From Anaerolineae bacterium (GTDB lineage: Bacteria > Chloroflexota > Anaerolineae > Promineifilales > Promineifilaceae), in the NCBI GenBank assembly GCA_023384415.1, contig JAHDWJ010000010.1:58426-122425 (forward strand): 64,000 nt of DNA. The letters run 5' to 3'. Below, piece by piece: positions 41,683 through 51,253 of the stretch (positions are counted from its first letter, which is position 1; each line of letters starts with the position of its first letter). A program made the translations under genes and the position numbers. The notes beneath the pieces are model-generated. The model saw only the letters and a list, made by a program, of their open reading frames with translations. It had not been told where the DNA came from and made no database searches.

Positions 41683-41699
41683 TCAGGCTGTTATGTGGG

Positions 41700-44600
41700 T
41701 TAATCGGCCCGCATAACGAATGGGAGATATATTTTCGTCTCTGTTGGGGGTGGGGGTAGCTCTTTCTCCTCTACAGTTAAACGTAGGGTGACAGTGACTT
41801 GAGGCATGGTGATGTCGTCGCTGAAGACACAGATGGTACCTTCGTGAACGCCAGGGGATAGACCCGCGGCCGCGAGCGTAACCACAACCTGGGTGCTGCT
41901 GTCTGGTCCAACGGTGCCGCTGTTTAGATTAAAGGTAGCCCAGGGAATATCCCCTGGGATACAGCTACTGTTTGAGACAACGGCGATGTCTCCCAGACGA
42001 TTAACATTGCTGCCGTCAGTTAAGTTGCCGATGATGGTGGTGGCGCCCGTTGCCAGGTTGACAGTACGGAGTTGCGAAATTGGACCAGGCTGCAAGGCGG
42101 CCAGGTAAAGAATCCCGGTGGCATCGTCAAAGTCTAACCCTTGACCGTTGGCGGCGTTATACCCCAGGGCTCCGATGATCGCGGCCGCGCCTGTATTTCG
42201 GTTAATACTGAGCAGATTATTGGCTGCTTCATCCACCCCATACATCTGCCCTTCACTGTTCACGGCAATATCGGTGATGCAATTGCCGGTGCTGATATTG
42301 CCTACCAGGGTAGCCGTGCCGGCCGAGATGTCCAACGTATACAACCGGGAACTGTTATTGCAGTTGGTGGCACTGGCATAAACAACCCCTGTCGTTGGGT
42401 GGACAGCCATGCCTGACCACAGGAACCCGGTGGGCAGGGGCAAGGTGGCAAGCTGGGTCGCGGCAGCGTTGACCAGGCTAATGCGGAACAGTTGGTTCAG
42501 ATTGTTGATGGCGTATAGATGCAGTGGATCGCCGGAGAGAATCTCAGCGGCCGCGTAATCAGCCGTTCCTAATGGCCCCAGCGGCGCCAACGGCTGGCTC
42601 AGGTTACTGTTAAACACCATCAACTGGTCCGTATTTCCATCTGGGCCAAAGATAATTGCCCCTGGCCCATGCAGAGCGGCCATAGACGACCCTTCCCACA
42701 GATACCAGTTCAGGGGAGTGAAGCCTAAATTGGTAATTGTCAATGTTACCTGGGTCGTTTCACTGATAAAAACGGTGGCTGTCAGCGGATCCGGTGTCAC
42801 CAAAATAGTTGGTGGCGAAGTCACCGTCATCGTTACCGGTATTTGCACAATCGGCTCATTGGGATCATTGCTGTTGAGACAGAGGTTTCCCGTGAACACA
42901 TTCCCCAGCGGCAGGCCAGTGCTGTCAAAAGTCACCGTGACATTAGCTGTATTGCCAGGGGGGGTTGAGCCGTTGACCGGGTTGGTGGAGAGCCAATTGA
43001 CGCTGCCTGGTGTGGCACAATTGTTGGGGGCGACGGTGAACTGCCAGGCCAGGGTGTCCGTGCCGCTGCTACTGATGGTCAGGGTGCGTGTCACCTGTAC
43101 ATCATTTAGCTGGGTAGTGCTGAGGCTGGATGGGTTCACTTCGACGTTAGCGGCGACCGCTTCCAGGCAAATGTCATCATAGGAGTAGCCGTCACTGGTG
43201 AATGGAGGGAGGGCAATGGCGTAATTATCCTTTGATTGGAATTTGATCAGGAAACTGCTGGTGAAATCCATCCCTGCCGCAGTTACCGCGTCAGACAGAT
43301 TGAGGATAACCGACTGGTAAGGGAACCAGATGTCGGCTGGAGGGTTGTAAATGCGGACGTAAGTTAAACCGCCATCGTCACTAATAAAAACCCCGTCTTC
43401 CGGATCATCTTCGTCAGCATGACCCCGTATCCAGAAACTCAAGGCGACATCGGTGGCCCCGGTCAGGTCAGCCACGATGATGCCGGCCTGCTGGGTGACG
43501 TTAGCCCCGGTGCCAGAGGGGTCGTTGGTGTCCAGGTTAAAGGCGAAGTTGCCGGTGTGGGGATATAGATCACTGACGACGGCCCGGCCAATGGAGTTCC
43601 CGGCCTGGGTGACTTCGGTGAACATGTAGGCGGGTAGGATGCCTGTCTCGAAGGTGGTACAGGTAGGGTAATCAGCGGCCTGGGTAGTGACGACGCGGGT
43701 GGTGGTGTCAACGATGACAGGTTGGCTGAGGCTGGGTTGGTTAATGGTGGCGGTGTTGGTGATGAGGGTGCCCGGCGCGGCCGCGACCGTCACCAGGAAC
43801 GTTATCTCCACCTGCCCATTGGCGGGTACCGTGCCGCTCCATTCAATCTGGTTCAAGGTGCTGTTATATACTGCCCCATTGGTGGCACTGCCTGCCACAT
43901 AAGTTGTTCCGGCGGGAATCGGGTCTACCAGGGTGGTACTGGGGGCGGCGACGGTGCTGAAATTATCCAGGATGACCGAATACGCCAGGGTTTTGCCTGT
44001 AATGGCGATGGGCAGGGCCGATTTGGTTGAGAAGTTGAAGTTAGGGGTGGGCTGTGGGGTGCAGTAGTAAACAGCCACATCATCCAGATACCAGCCATCA
44101 TTGTTGATGGAAAGGGTGGAGAAGAAATCAAACTCCAGGTTAAGATTCCCCCCCACATATGGAGCCAGGCTGGCCGTATGCTGCGTCCAGATCAGCTCAT
44201 CGGCCCCAGCTGAGTTATAAATTTCGTTGCCGTTGAGCCGTACCCGGCCGACATCAAACAGGTTGTTATTGGTTTTGAGGTATTGCCACCACATCAACCG
44301 GGCGTTGCTGGGCAGTCCGGCCAGGTTGATGGTACGAGTGAGCAGGCTGGAAGCTCCCAGGTTGTTGTAATATCCATCTAAAACGGTGGCCCAGAGCCGG
44401 TCGCCACTGTGGGCGTGTAGGCCGATGGGCCAGGTGGGAATGCCGTATTGCCAATCGTTGGTAGCGGCAAATCCCCCGTTATTGGCCTCGAAATTGTATA
44501 AAGTGAACTCGTTGGCCAGGGTGGTGGTATATGGGAGAACGATGGGGGACGCGGCCGCGTTCGGGTCACTAATTACCGCCTGATTTACCAGGACATCACC

Positions 44601-45674
44601 ACAGCTTCCCCCGGCGTTGACACTATACGTCACCGTCACCTGCTCCCGCACTCCCATACCCCCTTCCCAGCGTATCTGGTTATTGCCCGCATCAAAAGTA
44701 CAAAGGGTAGTTGTTCCTCCCACACAGGAGACGGAGCCAGGTACGTAAGTTGTGCCGGCAGGAATCGTGTCAGTCATTACCGTGTTAGTGGCCGGGATAT
44801 TGCCGGCATTGGTGATCACAACGGTATAAGCAAGCTGGCTGTTAGGCTGGCTCAGTACTGGCCCTTGTTTGTAGGAGTAATCGAACCGGGTAGCCAGGCC
44901 AGGAAAATAAAATTGAATGGCACTGTTATTGCTGAGCGAGTTGGCCTCATTGCAGGCGTATACCAGCCCATCAGTGGCCGTGCTATTTTCAATACCAGTA
45001 GTTGAGCCAGACCCCGCTCGTGTACCGGCGTTTTGTATCTGGACAACACCATCATGGTTGTCAAGCAGAATAATTTGAAAAGTGAGGGAGTCAAAGGGGG
45101 GCAGGGGGAATTGATCGTAATAGGTATTTTGCCATTGGGCAATGAAGCAGGCCCCAGGGTACCCATTGTATGGACAGCTTCCTACCGGGAAAGATTGGTA
45201 ATACCCCTGCCCGTTGGGGGTGGTGATGAGGGCGTTCAGGTTGTCCCAGATACCGCCGATGATGTTTTCATTGCCGTTTTGACTGGGTAAGGGGCAGTCA
45301 TTACTTTCATCCGAAGCAGGTGTTGCTGCGCCAATAGAGAGCCAACCTTCGCTGCTCATCCAGACATCGGTGTAATTATTGCCATAAAAGTTAAAGGTGA
45401 ACCCCAAAGGCAGCGGGCCATGATTGGAGTTGCCGGTGATACCTGCGTTGGTGCCGGTGCTGCTGATGTCTACCCAATTATAGGTGGGGCCATCTGGTTC
45501 AGCGGAATCGCGGTAGGTGTAGCCAAAGGTGTCTGGCCCGCCGGTATTTTCCGGGAAGGGCGGCGACGCGGCCGCGAGCCAGGTTGATGGCGTGTACTGA
45601 GTCAAAAACAAGACCAATACCATAAAAAGGAGCAAAAAAAGGGATAAGCGAGGATGACGGGTAAGCAGGGGCAT
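41700..45674 (-). CDS. Giant secreted protein with DUF11 and choice-of-anchor domains
   Basis: A 1324-residue exported protein. Signal peptide at 9-33 (LSLFLLLFMVLVLFLTQYTP). In order: a nidogen-like/beta-sandwich part (FTFNFYGNNYTDVWMSSEG), a DUF11 domain (TDTIPAGTTYVPGSVSC), a jelly-roll segment, a second DUF11 domain (LVDPIPAGTTYVAGSATNG), another jelly roll, HYDIN-like beta sandwiches (VEVNPSSLSTTQLNDVQVTR), a beta-propeller-like stretch, and the tail KIYLPFVMRAD. Such proteins form surface layers or filaments. The ATG at 45674 follows GGAGAATAAT; the frame to 45749 is unsupported. The tail is short and lacks a membrane anchor. Confidence 0.87.
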   Translation of the reverse strand: MPLLTRHPRLSLFLLLFMVLVLFLTQYTPSTWLAAASPPFPENTGGPDTFGYTYRDSAEPDGPTYNWVDISSTGTNAGITGNSNHGPLPLGFTFNFYGNNYTDVWMSSEGWLSIGAATPASDESNDCPLPSQNGNENIIGGIWDNLNALITTPNGQGYYQSFPVGSCPYNGYPGACFIAQWQNTYYDQFPLPPFDSLTFQIILLDNHDGVVQIQNAGTRAGSGSTTGIENSTATDGLVYACNEANSLSNNSAIQFYFPGLATRFDYSYKQGPVLSQPNSQLAYTVVITNAGNIPATNTVMTDTIPAGTTYVPGSVSCVGGTTTLCTFDAGNNQIRWEGGMGVREQVTVTYSVNAGGSCGDVLVNQAVISDPNAAASPIVLPYTTTLANEFTLYNFEANNGGFAATNDWQYGIPTWPIGLHAHSGDRLWATVLDGYYNNLGASSLLTRTINLAGLPSNARLMWWQYLKTNNNLFDVGRVRLNGNEIYNSAGADELIWTQHTASLAPYVGGNLNLEFDFFSTLSINNDGWYLDDVAVYYCTPQPTPNFNFSTKSALPIAITGKTLAYSVILDNFSTVAAPSTTLVDPIPAGTTYVAGSATNGAVYNSTLNQIEWSGTVPANGQVEITFLVTVAAAPGTLITNTATINQPSLSQPVIVDTTTRVVTTQAADYPTCTTFETGILPAYMFTEVTQAGNSIGRAVVSDLYPHTGNFAFNLDTNDPSGTGANVTQQAGIIVADLTGATDVALSFWIRGHADEDDPEDGVFISDDGGLTYVRIYNPPADIWFPYQSVILNLSDAVTAAGMDFTSSFLIKFQSKDNYAIALPPFTSDGYSYDDICLEAVAANVEVNPSSLSTTQLNDVQVTRTLTISSSGTDTLAWQFTVAPNNCATPGSVNWLSTNPVNGSTPPGNTANVTVTFDSTGLPLGNVFTGNLCLNSNDPNEPIVQIPVTMTVTSPPTILVTPDPLTATVFISETTQVTLTITNLGFTPLNWYLWEGSSMAALHGPGAIIFGPDGNTDQLMVFNSNLSQPLAPLGPLGTADYAAAEILSGDPLHLYAINNLNQLFRISLVNAAATQLATLPLPTGFLWSGMAVHPTTGVVYASATNCNNSSRLYTLDISAGTATLVGNISTGNCITDIAVNSEGQMYGVDEAANNLLSINRNTGAAAIIGALGYNAANGQGLDFDDATGILYLAALQPGPISQLRTVNLATGATTIIGNLTDGSNVNRLGDIAVVSNSSCIPGDIPWATFNLNSGTVGPDSSTQVVVTLAAAGLSPGVHEGTICVFSDDITMPQVTVTLRLTVEEKELPPPPTETKIYLPFVMRAD

Positions 45675-45729
45675 ATTATTCTCCAAAGATAATATCGGTT
45701 GAGGCAACCAGTGGATAACGCCTGATGAT

Positions 45730-45770
45730 CCTAATTCGGAACAAGGCAATCGTCAATTTCACCGATTAGG
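45730..45770. promoter_or_regulatory. Inverted repeat CCTAATTCGG/CCGATTAGG
   Basis: Nine to ten-base arms 22 bases apart in the divergent region between the giant secreted protein and the histidine kinase. A regulator site is possible, for example for the adjacent response regulator. Confidence 0.3.
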
Positions 45771-45927
45771 GCAACGGTTGCAGGTAATGGTACAGCAGTT
45801 ATCTAACCGGTTACATTACGACAGCCAGTATAAAGATCACATTAGGGATACGAGGTTTGTCAGTTGTGATTACGCCAGGTTGCTGCCATACTGCAAATTA
45901 GGGGCAGCAGCGCAGGATGTAGACGGC

Positions 45928-47553
45928 ATGGATACATTGACCCTGTTTTTTGAGCGTAACATTGTCGTTATTTATTTTTTTTATGGGCTGGCTTTTTTTA
46001 GCCTGGGGTTGGCGGTCTGGCTGGAAGCGGGCCATACGGTTGAGTTTCGCCTGGGGCGGGCGATGGGGCCGTTGGCTGGTTTCGGCATTATTCATGGGCT
46101 GCATGAATGGTTTGAGATGTTCCAACGACTGGGTGAGGCCCAGGCAACGAACATACCGGAATGGCTGCTGTTGGACGAGCTGCGCCTGGGCCATCTGGTT
46201 CTTTCATTTGTGTTGCTCATTATTTTTGGGGTACGGCTTATCTGTTATAACCAGCACACGAACGGCAAAGCGAATGATGGGTACAGCCGCCGCTTTGTGG
46301 TTCTGATTACGGGATTGCTGCTGCTGTTTTGGCTGGGATCGGGGCTCCTGGTTAAGTGGTTGGCCCAGCCGCCTCCCACAGCCTTTTTAACGGTGATAGA
46401 TGTGTTAGGCCGTTATTTTTTGGGCATTCCGGGAGCCTTATTAGCTTCATGGGCCATTGTCCTGGAACAACGATCTTTTGCCAGCCGCTATCGGTTGCAT
46501 ACAGGCCGTGATCTGCTCTGGATGGCCCTGGCTCTCTTTTTATATGGGGTGATTGGGCAGCTGTTTCCTAAACAAACTTTCTTGTTTCCGGCCAATTGGC
46601 TCAACAGCGATCTTTTTGTCCAACTGTTTGGGTTTCCTATTCAACTGTTTCGCGCTATCGCGGCCGCGTTAATGACTGTTTTCTTCATTCGAGCTTTACG
46701 AGCCTTTGAGCTAGAGAGCCGTAACCGCCGTCGGTTAGCCCAGCAAGAAACGTTGACGGCTCAGGAGCAGGCCCGACAACAAACAGAGCAGTTAAACCTG
46801 CAACTACAGCAGGCTAATCAGGATTTATCCCACTTATACCAGGAGCTGCAAACTCGTGAGCGGCTGCGGCGTGAACTTTTGCATCAGGTAGTGACAGCCC
46901 AGGAGCATGAGCGACAGCGGATCGCTCGTGAACTCCATGATACAACAGGTCAAGCCTTGACGGCCTTAGGGTTAGGATTCGCGGCCGCCAATGAGACGTT
47001 TCAGCAGCAGCCCGAACGGGCGACCCGGCAGCTTGATGAATTAAAAAAGCTGAGTATGCAAACCCTGGAAGACCTGCGGAACCTCATCGGCAATTTGCGG
47101 CCGGCTGTGTTGGATGATTTGGGGCTGGTGCCGGCCCTGCAAGGACATGTGCGCGAGTTCGCCAACCGCACGGGGTTGCGGACCGATTTAACCCTTAAAG
47201 GTAAGTGGCACCGCCTTCCCCCAGAGGTGGAGACGATTGTTTTCCGGGTGGTGCAGGAAGGGTTGACCAATGTAGCTCGCCACGCGGCCGCGCACACGGT
47301 CTCCATTCAACTTGATTTTCAGCCCGATGTTCTGACGTTGCAGATTCAAGATGATGGCTGTGGCTTTGATCCAGAGAAAGCCATGGGCCCCCAGGCTGAG
47401 CGCCATGCCTGGGGATTATTAGGAATGCAAGAACGTATTTTGCTGGTTAATGGTCAACTGCATATCTTGTCCCAACCGGACCACGGGACAACTATCCAGG
47501 TAGCCATTCCCCTGGAGCAGGAGAGTTTGGCTCATGCCGATCATGCCTATTAA
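45928..47553 (+). CDS. NarL-type sensor histidine kinase
   Basis: A 541-residue membrane kinase. Residues 1-255 hold about 6-7 hydrophobic helices as the sensor; 255-325 a coiled coil rich in Gln (QQTEQLNLQLQQANQDLSHL); the HisKA_3 box ERQRIARELHDTTGQALTAL with phospho-His near 337; then the ATP-binding domain with VVQEGLTNVARHAAAHTV, DDGCGFD and GLLGMQERI. This is the DegS/NarX class, which partners NarL-type regulators. The ATG at 45928 is preferred since the frame upstream has no hydrophobic start. It overlaps the next gene by 20 bases, so the pair is co-translated. Confidence 0.9.
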   Translation: MDTLTLFFERNIVVIYFFYGLAFFSLGLAVWLEAGHTVEFRLGRAMGPLAGFGIIHGLHEWFEMFQRLGEAQATNIPEWLLLDELRLGHLVLSFVLLIIFGVRLICYNQHTNGKANDGYSRRFVVLITGLLLLFWLGSGLLVKWLAQPPPTAFLTVIDVLGRYFLGIPGALLASWAIVLEQRSFASRYRLHTGRDLLWMALALFLYGVIGQLFPKQTFLFPANWLNSDLFVQLFGFPIQLFRAIAAALMTVFFIRALRAFELESRNRRRLAQQETLTAQEQARQQTEQLNLQLQQANQDLSHLYQELQTRERLRRELLHQVVTAQEHERQRIARELHDTTGQALTALGLGFAAANETFQQQPERATRQLDELKKLSMQTLEDLRNLIGNLRPAVLDDLGLVPALQGHVREFANRTGLRTDLTLKGKWHRLPPEVETIVFRVVQEGLTNVARHAAAHTVSIQLDFQPDVLTLQIQDDGCGFDPEKAMGPQAERHAWGLLGMQERILLVNGQLHILSQPDHGTTIQVAIPLEQESLAHADHAY

Positions 47554-48202
47554 GCTGCTATTGGTAGACGATCATGCGGTTGTTCGGTCTGGGCTGCGGA
47601 TGTTGCTTGAGGCTCAGAGTGACTTTTATATTGTGGGTGAAGCGGAAACAGGCGCGGCCGCGATCAAGCTGCTGCAAACGTTACGCCCAGATGTCGTTCT
47701 GATGGATGTACAGATGCCTGATATGAACGGCATTGAAGCGACCAAAACGATCAAGAGCCGTTACCCACAAATCAACATCCTGGCCCTGACCATGCACGAA
47801 GACGATGAATATTTCTTCGCTATGCTCAAAGCAGGGGCTTCTGGCTACGTACCCAAACGAGCTGCCCCCGATGAACTGGTTGCGGCTATTCGTACTGTCA
47901 GCCGGGGAGATGTTTTTCTTTATCCATCCCTGGCTACCCGGCTGGTACAAAATTATCTGGGTGAAATAGCCGCGGGCACCCAACCAGAAATTAATGACAT
48001 CCTGACGCCCCGAGAGCAAGAAGTTTTGGTTCTCATTGCCGAAGGGTTAGCCAATACCGAAATTGCGGAAAAGCTTGTCATCAGCATTAAAACCGTAGAT
48101 CGCCATCGAGAAAACATCATGGGTAAACTCAACCTGCACAGCCGGATTGATCTGGTGAAATATGCCCTGCGTATGGGGCTGATTGCTTTAGATGAAGGAT
48201 GA
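47534..48202 (+). CDS. NarL/FixJ-type response regulator
   Basis: A 222-residue two-domain regulator. Receiver: LLLVDDHAVVRSGLRMLLEA with Asp58 in VLMDVQMPDMNG as phosphate acceptor, Thr in LALTMHEDD and Lys in GYVPKRAAP. The LuxR-type HTH begins ILTPREQEVLVLIAEGLANT and ends ISIKTVDRHRENIMGKLNLH. It overlaps the kinase gene by 20 bases; an ATG at 47543 is the alternative start. Together they form a complete two-component system; the targets are unknown, but the divergent secreted-protein gene is a candidate. Confidence 0.93.
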   Translation: MPIMPIKLLLVDDHAVVRSGLRMLLEAQSDFYIVGEAETGAAAIKLLQTLRPDVVLMDVQMPDMNGIEATKTIKSRYPQINILALTMHEDDEYFFAMLKAGASGYVPKRAAPDELVAAIRTVSRGDVFLYPSLATRLVQNYLGEIAAGTQPEINDILTPREQEVLVLIAEGLANTEIAEKLVISIKTVDRHRENIMGKLNLHSRIDLVKYALRMGLIALDEG

Positions 48203-48336
48203 ATTATGAATTATGAATTATGAATTATGAAGGATGAATTATGAAAATAACATCTATCGCTTAATGCGCCTCTCGCAAACTCGCCTCTCGCAAACTCGCC
48301 TCTCGCAAACTCGCCTCTCGCAAACTCGCAAACTCA
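48200..48336. repeat. 7-bp GAATTAT array and 15-bp CGCCTCTCGCAAACT array
   Basis: About six units of GAATTAT (48203-48243), then four copies of CGCCTCTCGCAAACT at 48267-48326 plus a partial one. It follows the response regulator stop. Both are non-coding satellites. Confidence 0.8.
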
Positions 48337-48456
48337 ACAATGGGGATTTTCCCCATCTCCGAAATGGTTTGTTTCTCTGATGACCTATCAAGATGTCTAT
48401 GATAGGCTAAGGGTAATAAGCCAATTAGTTCCTCTTGATTGAGAGGGAAGGAGATA

Positions 48457-48600
48457 ATGATGACCGAGTTCGCTGCTGTTTTAATTGTTGGGTTGATGAT
48501 TTTCTTGCGTTTTATGGTCCCTGTGCTGGGGATTCTGTTGTTGAGTTATCTACTCAAGCGGATGTATGCCCATTGGGATGACGTTGCGTTTACTTCTTAG
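48457..48600 (+). CDS. 47-residue single-helix membrane protein
   Basis: ATGATG at 48457 after AAGGAG (48448-48453) with perfect spacing. The product reads TEFAAVLIVGLMIFLRFMVP then VLGILLLSYLLKRMYAHWDD: one or two membrane helices with a basic-aromatic end. It has its own terminator downstream. No known family. The ribosome site and terminator make it a convincing gene despite its size. Confidence 0.65.
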   Translation: MMTEFAAVLIVGLMIFLRFMVPVLGILLLSYLLKRMYAHWDDVAFTS

Positions 48601-48664
48601 CTGCCGTTCAAAGGGTTGGTTGAAAATAAACAACTTTTCTCTTCCCTTTAGAGGATAGGCTTAT

Positions 48665-48700
48665 AAAAAGGCCGTCACCAAAATCGGTGGCGGCCTTTTT
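48665..48700 (+). terminator. Rho-independent terminator after the 47-aa gene
   Basis: AAAAAGGCCGTCACC, loop AAAATC, GGTGGCGGCCTTTTT, with one G-T pair, then GTTT. The T run is at 48696-48700. Confidence 0.85.
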
Positions 48701-48758
48701 GTTTGGCGGATGACCGGCGGGGGTGTTTGGATATTAGCCTGGGGTTTGTTGGTTTGCG

Positions 48759-50666
48759 TTATGGAGTTGATTGCCCATTGCTGGTAGCCAGTTCTAGCAG
48801 ATGTTGAATACGTGGCAGCATGGCCGTTGGGTTGGGGTGGATGCCTTCTTGCACCAACGCGCTGTCAAACAACTGCTCAATGGTCAGGTTGATGATGGGG
48901 GCGGAAGGGGTATCTTCGACTAACCGGGCCAGATTGGTGATGATGGGGTGGGTGCGGTTTAGCTCCAAAATCTTTTTGGGCAGGGTGAATTCTTTGTCTA
49001 ACAGCCGATAGATGCGCTGCATATCCCGGTTGGCTTCATTTTCGGGGGAAACCAGACGCACCGGGCTGCCTTTTAATAGTTTAGAGGGACGTACTTCGGT
49101 TACGCGATCTCCCAGGGTGGTAACGCATCGGCCCACCAGTTGGTTGAACAGTTTATCAGGCAGAGTATCGGCGGCAGGGGGTTCTTCTGCGGCCGCGTCT
49201 TCACTTTCAGGCAAGGTTAACTCAGCATCATCCACATTTTTGAGCGGTTTCCCCTTATACTCATTCAGCACCGGGGTCATAAACGGATCTAAGGGGTCTA
49301 TGAGGTACAACACCTCTAATTTGCGGCTCTTGAACGGGTCCAGGTGCGGGCTATGCTGCACTGATTCTAAACTATCCCCCAACACGTAATAGATAACCTC
49401 TTGCCCCTCGGCCATACGCTCGACGTAATTATCTAAAGATGCCAGGTCAGTGGGAGTATGGCTGGTGTGGAAGCGGAGCAGGGGGAGAATCTCCTCTTTG
49501 GCTTCCATGTCTGTCACCAACCCTTCTTTGAGGATGCGGCCAAATTCATTCCAGAATGGGGTATATTTTTCTGGCTCTTTTTCGGCTACCCGTTTAAGTT
49601 CACGCAGGACGCGGCCGCGAACCGTTTTAGCTAATTGGCGCATCAGGCGGGTATTTTGCACCGTTTCCCGGCTCACATTCAGGGGCAAATCTTCAGAATC
49701 TACCACCCCATCCACAAAATCCAGCCATTTTGGCAGCAGGTCAGGGCAATATTCCTGAATCATCACATTGCGAGTATACAGCTTGACCCCCGGCTCCTTG
49801 CGTGCCGCCAAAATAGGTTTTTCTCGTTTTGTAGGAACAAAGAGGAGCATCCGCACATTGACCGGAGCATCGGCTGTGGCATGGATGGTTGCCAGCGGGT
49901 CGGCAAAATCCATCGTCAACTGCTGGTAAAACTTTTTGTAATCTTCAGCCGCAACTTCCGAGGGGTTTTTGCGCCAGAGAGATTCTTGCTGGTTGGCTTG
50001 TTTTTCCCCTACATAAATGGGGAAGCTGACGTAATCGGAGTGGGTTTTGATAATCTGGTTCAGTTTCCACTCATTGGCATATTCGGCGGCATCTGGGCGT
50101 AGGGTGATAAAGATTTCGGTACCCCGGTTCGGTTTGTCGGCGGCTTCGACATGAAAGCTGTCATCACCCGTAGAGACCCAGGCGGCCGCGGCCGCGTCTG
50201 GTTTATAACTCCGAGACACAACCCGTACCTCTGAGGCCACCATAAACACCGAGTAGAACCCTACCCCAAACTGACCGATAATTTCCCCGGCATTGCTGGC
50301 ATTGGCCGCCTTCACCTGCTGCAAAAATGCCTTCGCTCCAGATTGAGCAATCGTGCCCAAGTTTTCAATCAGCTCCTCACGGGTCATACCCAGGCCACTA
50401 TCACGGATCACAATTTGCTTGGGGGCGTTTTCATCTTCATTTTTCACCACATCTACGTGAATCGCCAATTCAGCCCCGGCGTCAAAAATTTCATTGTTGG
50501 TCAGGCTTTCAAAGTGCAGCCGGGTTAGAGCGTCAGAAGCATTGGAAATAAGTTCACGCAAGAAAATATCCCGCTCTTTGTAAAGAGAATGAACGAGGAT
50601 GTCGAGAAGTTGTTTAATTTCCGCCTTAAAACGGAAATCTTGGGGAGATGGTGTATCGTTGGTCAT
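48759..50666 (-). CDS. htpG: Molecular chaperone HtpG (bacterial Hsp90)
   Basis: A 635-residue cytosolic ATP-dependent chaperone. N-terminal GHKL ATPase motifs: LFLRELISNASDA-like segment IFLRELISNASDALTRLHFE, IRDSGLGMTREELIENLGTI, and GQFGVGFYSVFMVA. The middle domain has LYTRNVMIQEYCPDLLPKWL and GVVDSEDLPLNVSRETVQNT. The C-terminal dimer domain is complete. Length is typical. The ATG at 50666 follows CAGGAGGC; the frame to 50726 is not used. Monocistronic. Confidence 0.95.
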   Translation of the reverse strand: MTNDTPSPQDFRFKAEIKQLLDILVHSLYKERDIFLRELISNASDALTRLHFESLTNNEIFDAGAELAIHVDVVKNEDENAPKQIVIRDSGLGMTREELIENLGTIAQSGAKAFLQQVKAANASNAGEIIGQFGVGFYSVFMVASEVRVVSRSYKPDAAAAAWVSTGDDSFHVEAADKPNRGTEIFITLRPDAAEYANEWKLNQIIKTHSDYVSFPIYVGEKQANQQESLWRKNPSEVAAEDYKKFYQQLTMDFADPLATIHATADAPVNVRMLLFVPTKREKPILAARKEPGVKLYTRNVMIQEYCPDLLPKWLDFVDGVVDSEDLPLNVSRETVQNTRLMRQLAKTVRGRVLRELKRVAEKEPEKYTPFWNEFGRILKEGLVTDMEAKEEILPLLRFHTSHTPTDLASLDNYVERMAEGQEVIYYVLGDSLESVQHSPHLDPFKSRKLEVLYLIDPLDPFMTPVLNEYKGKPLKNVDDAELTLPESEDAAAEEPPAADTLPDKLFNQLVGRCVTTLGDRVTEVRPSKLLKGSPVRLVSPENEANRDMQRIYRLLDKEFTLPKKILELNRTHPIITNLARLVEDTPSAPIINLTIEQLFDSALVQEGIHPNPTAMLPRIQHLLELATSNGQSTP

Positions 50667-51253
50667 CTGTTTTGCCTCCTGATGGTTAGAAAATGATCTC
50701 CAGGGTTTGAATCTGCGCTTAATCATACCCAGTTTACGTTAAAGAAATGTATGAGCCAAAAAAAAAGAGGGTATAAAGTTTCCCTTGATGAAAAATGGAT
50801 AACAGTTGTTTCGTTACCTAAAGTGTAAGCAATTTGTGGTATAGATTACAGTTGGTGACATGGTTCACCAGGCTCCAGCAGGTTGGTTGATAAATTTGGG
50901 CAGATAACCGCGGTGGTGTATCCCATGTACCCATCATTTGCCCTGAAATTTTAAGGTGGGCTTAAGCCATGCCAGCCGCACAAGCAGTTTGTCAGAAAAG
51001 CTCTGCCTTTCCTCATTTGAGATATAGATTACACGGATTTTTGACTTCGCCCGCCTCAAATCTGTGTTAATCTGTGAAAGCCTGTCGTGAGCTTGCCGAA
51101 TTACCGCTGGATGGATTTCCTTTTCTGATAAACTACCAGGATGGGAAAACAATGGTTAAACAATCTGTAGGGGTAAGCGGGGGTGATTTCTGGTATAGTA
51201 TGGTAATCTGATCACATCAAGCTGCCAGGCCGTAACGGCAAAAGGAATAGAAC
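50667..51253. other. Intergenic region without genes
   Basis: A 587-base region with no ORF I can support. At about 51025-51092 are ACACGGATTTTTGAC and CAAATCTGTGTTAATCTGTG, a dispersed ATCTGTG/CACGGATTT repeat as near 15125 and 62800. Promoters of htpG and the receiver gene must lie here. Confidence 0.6.
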
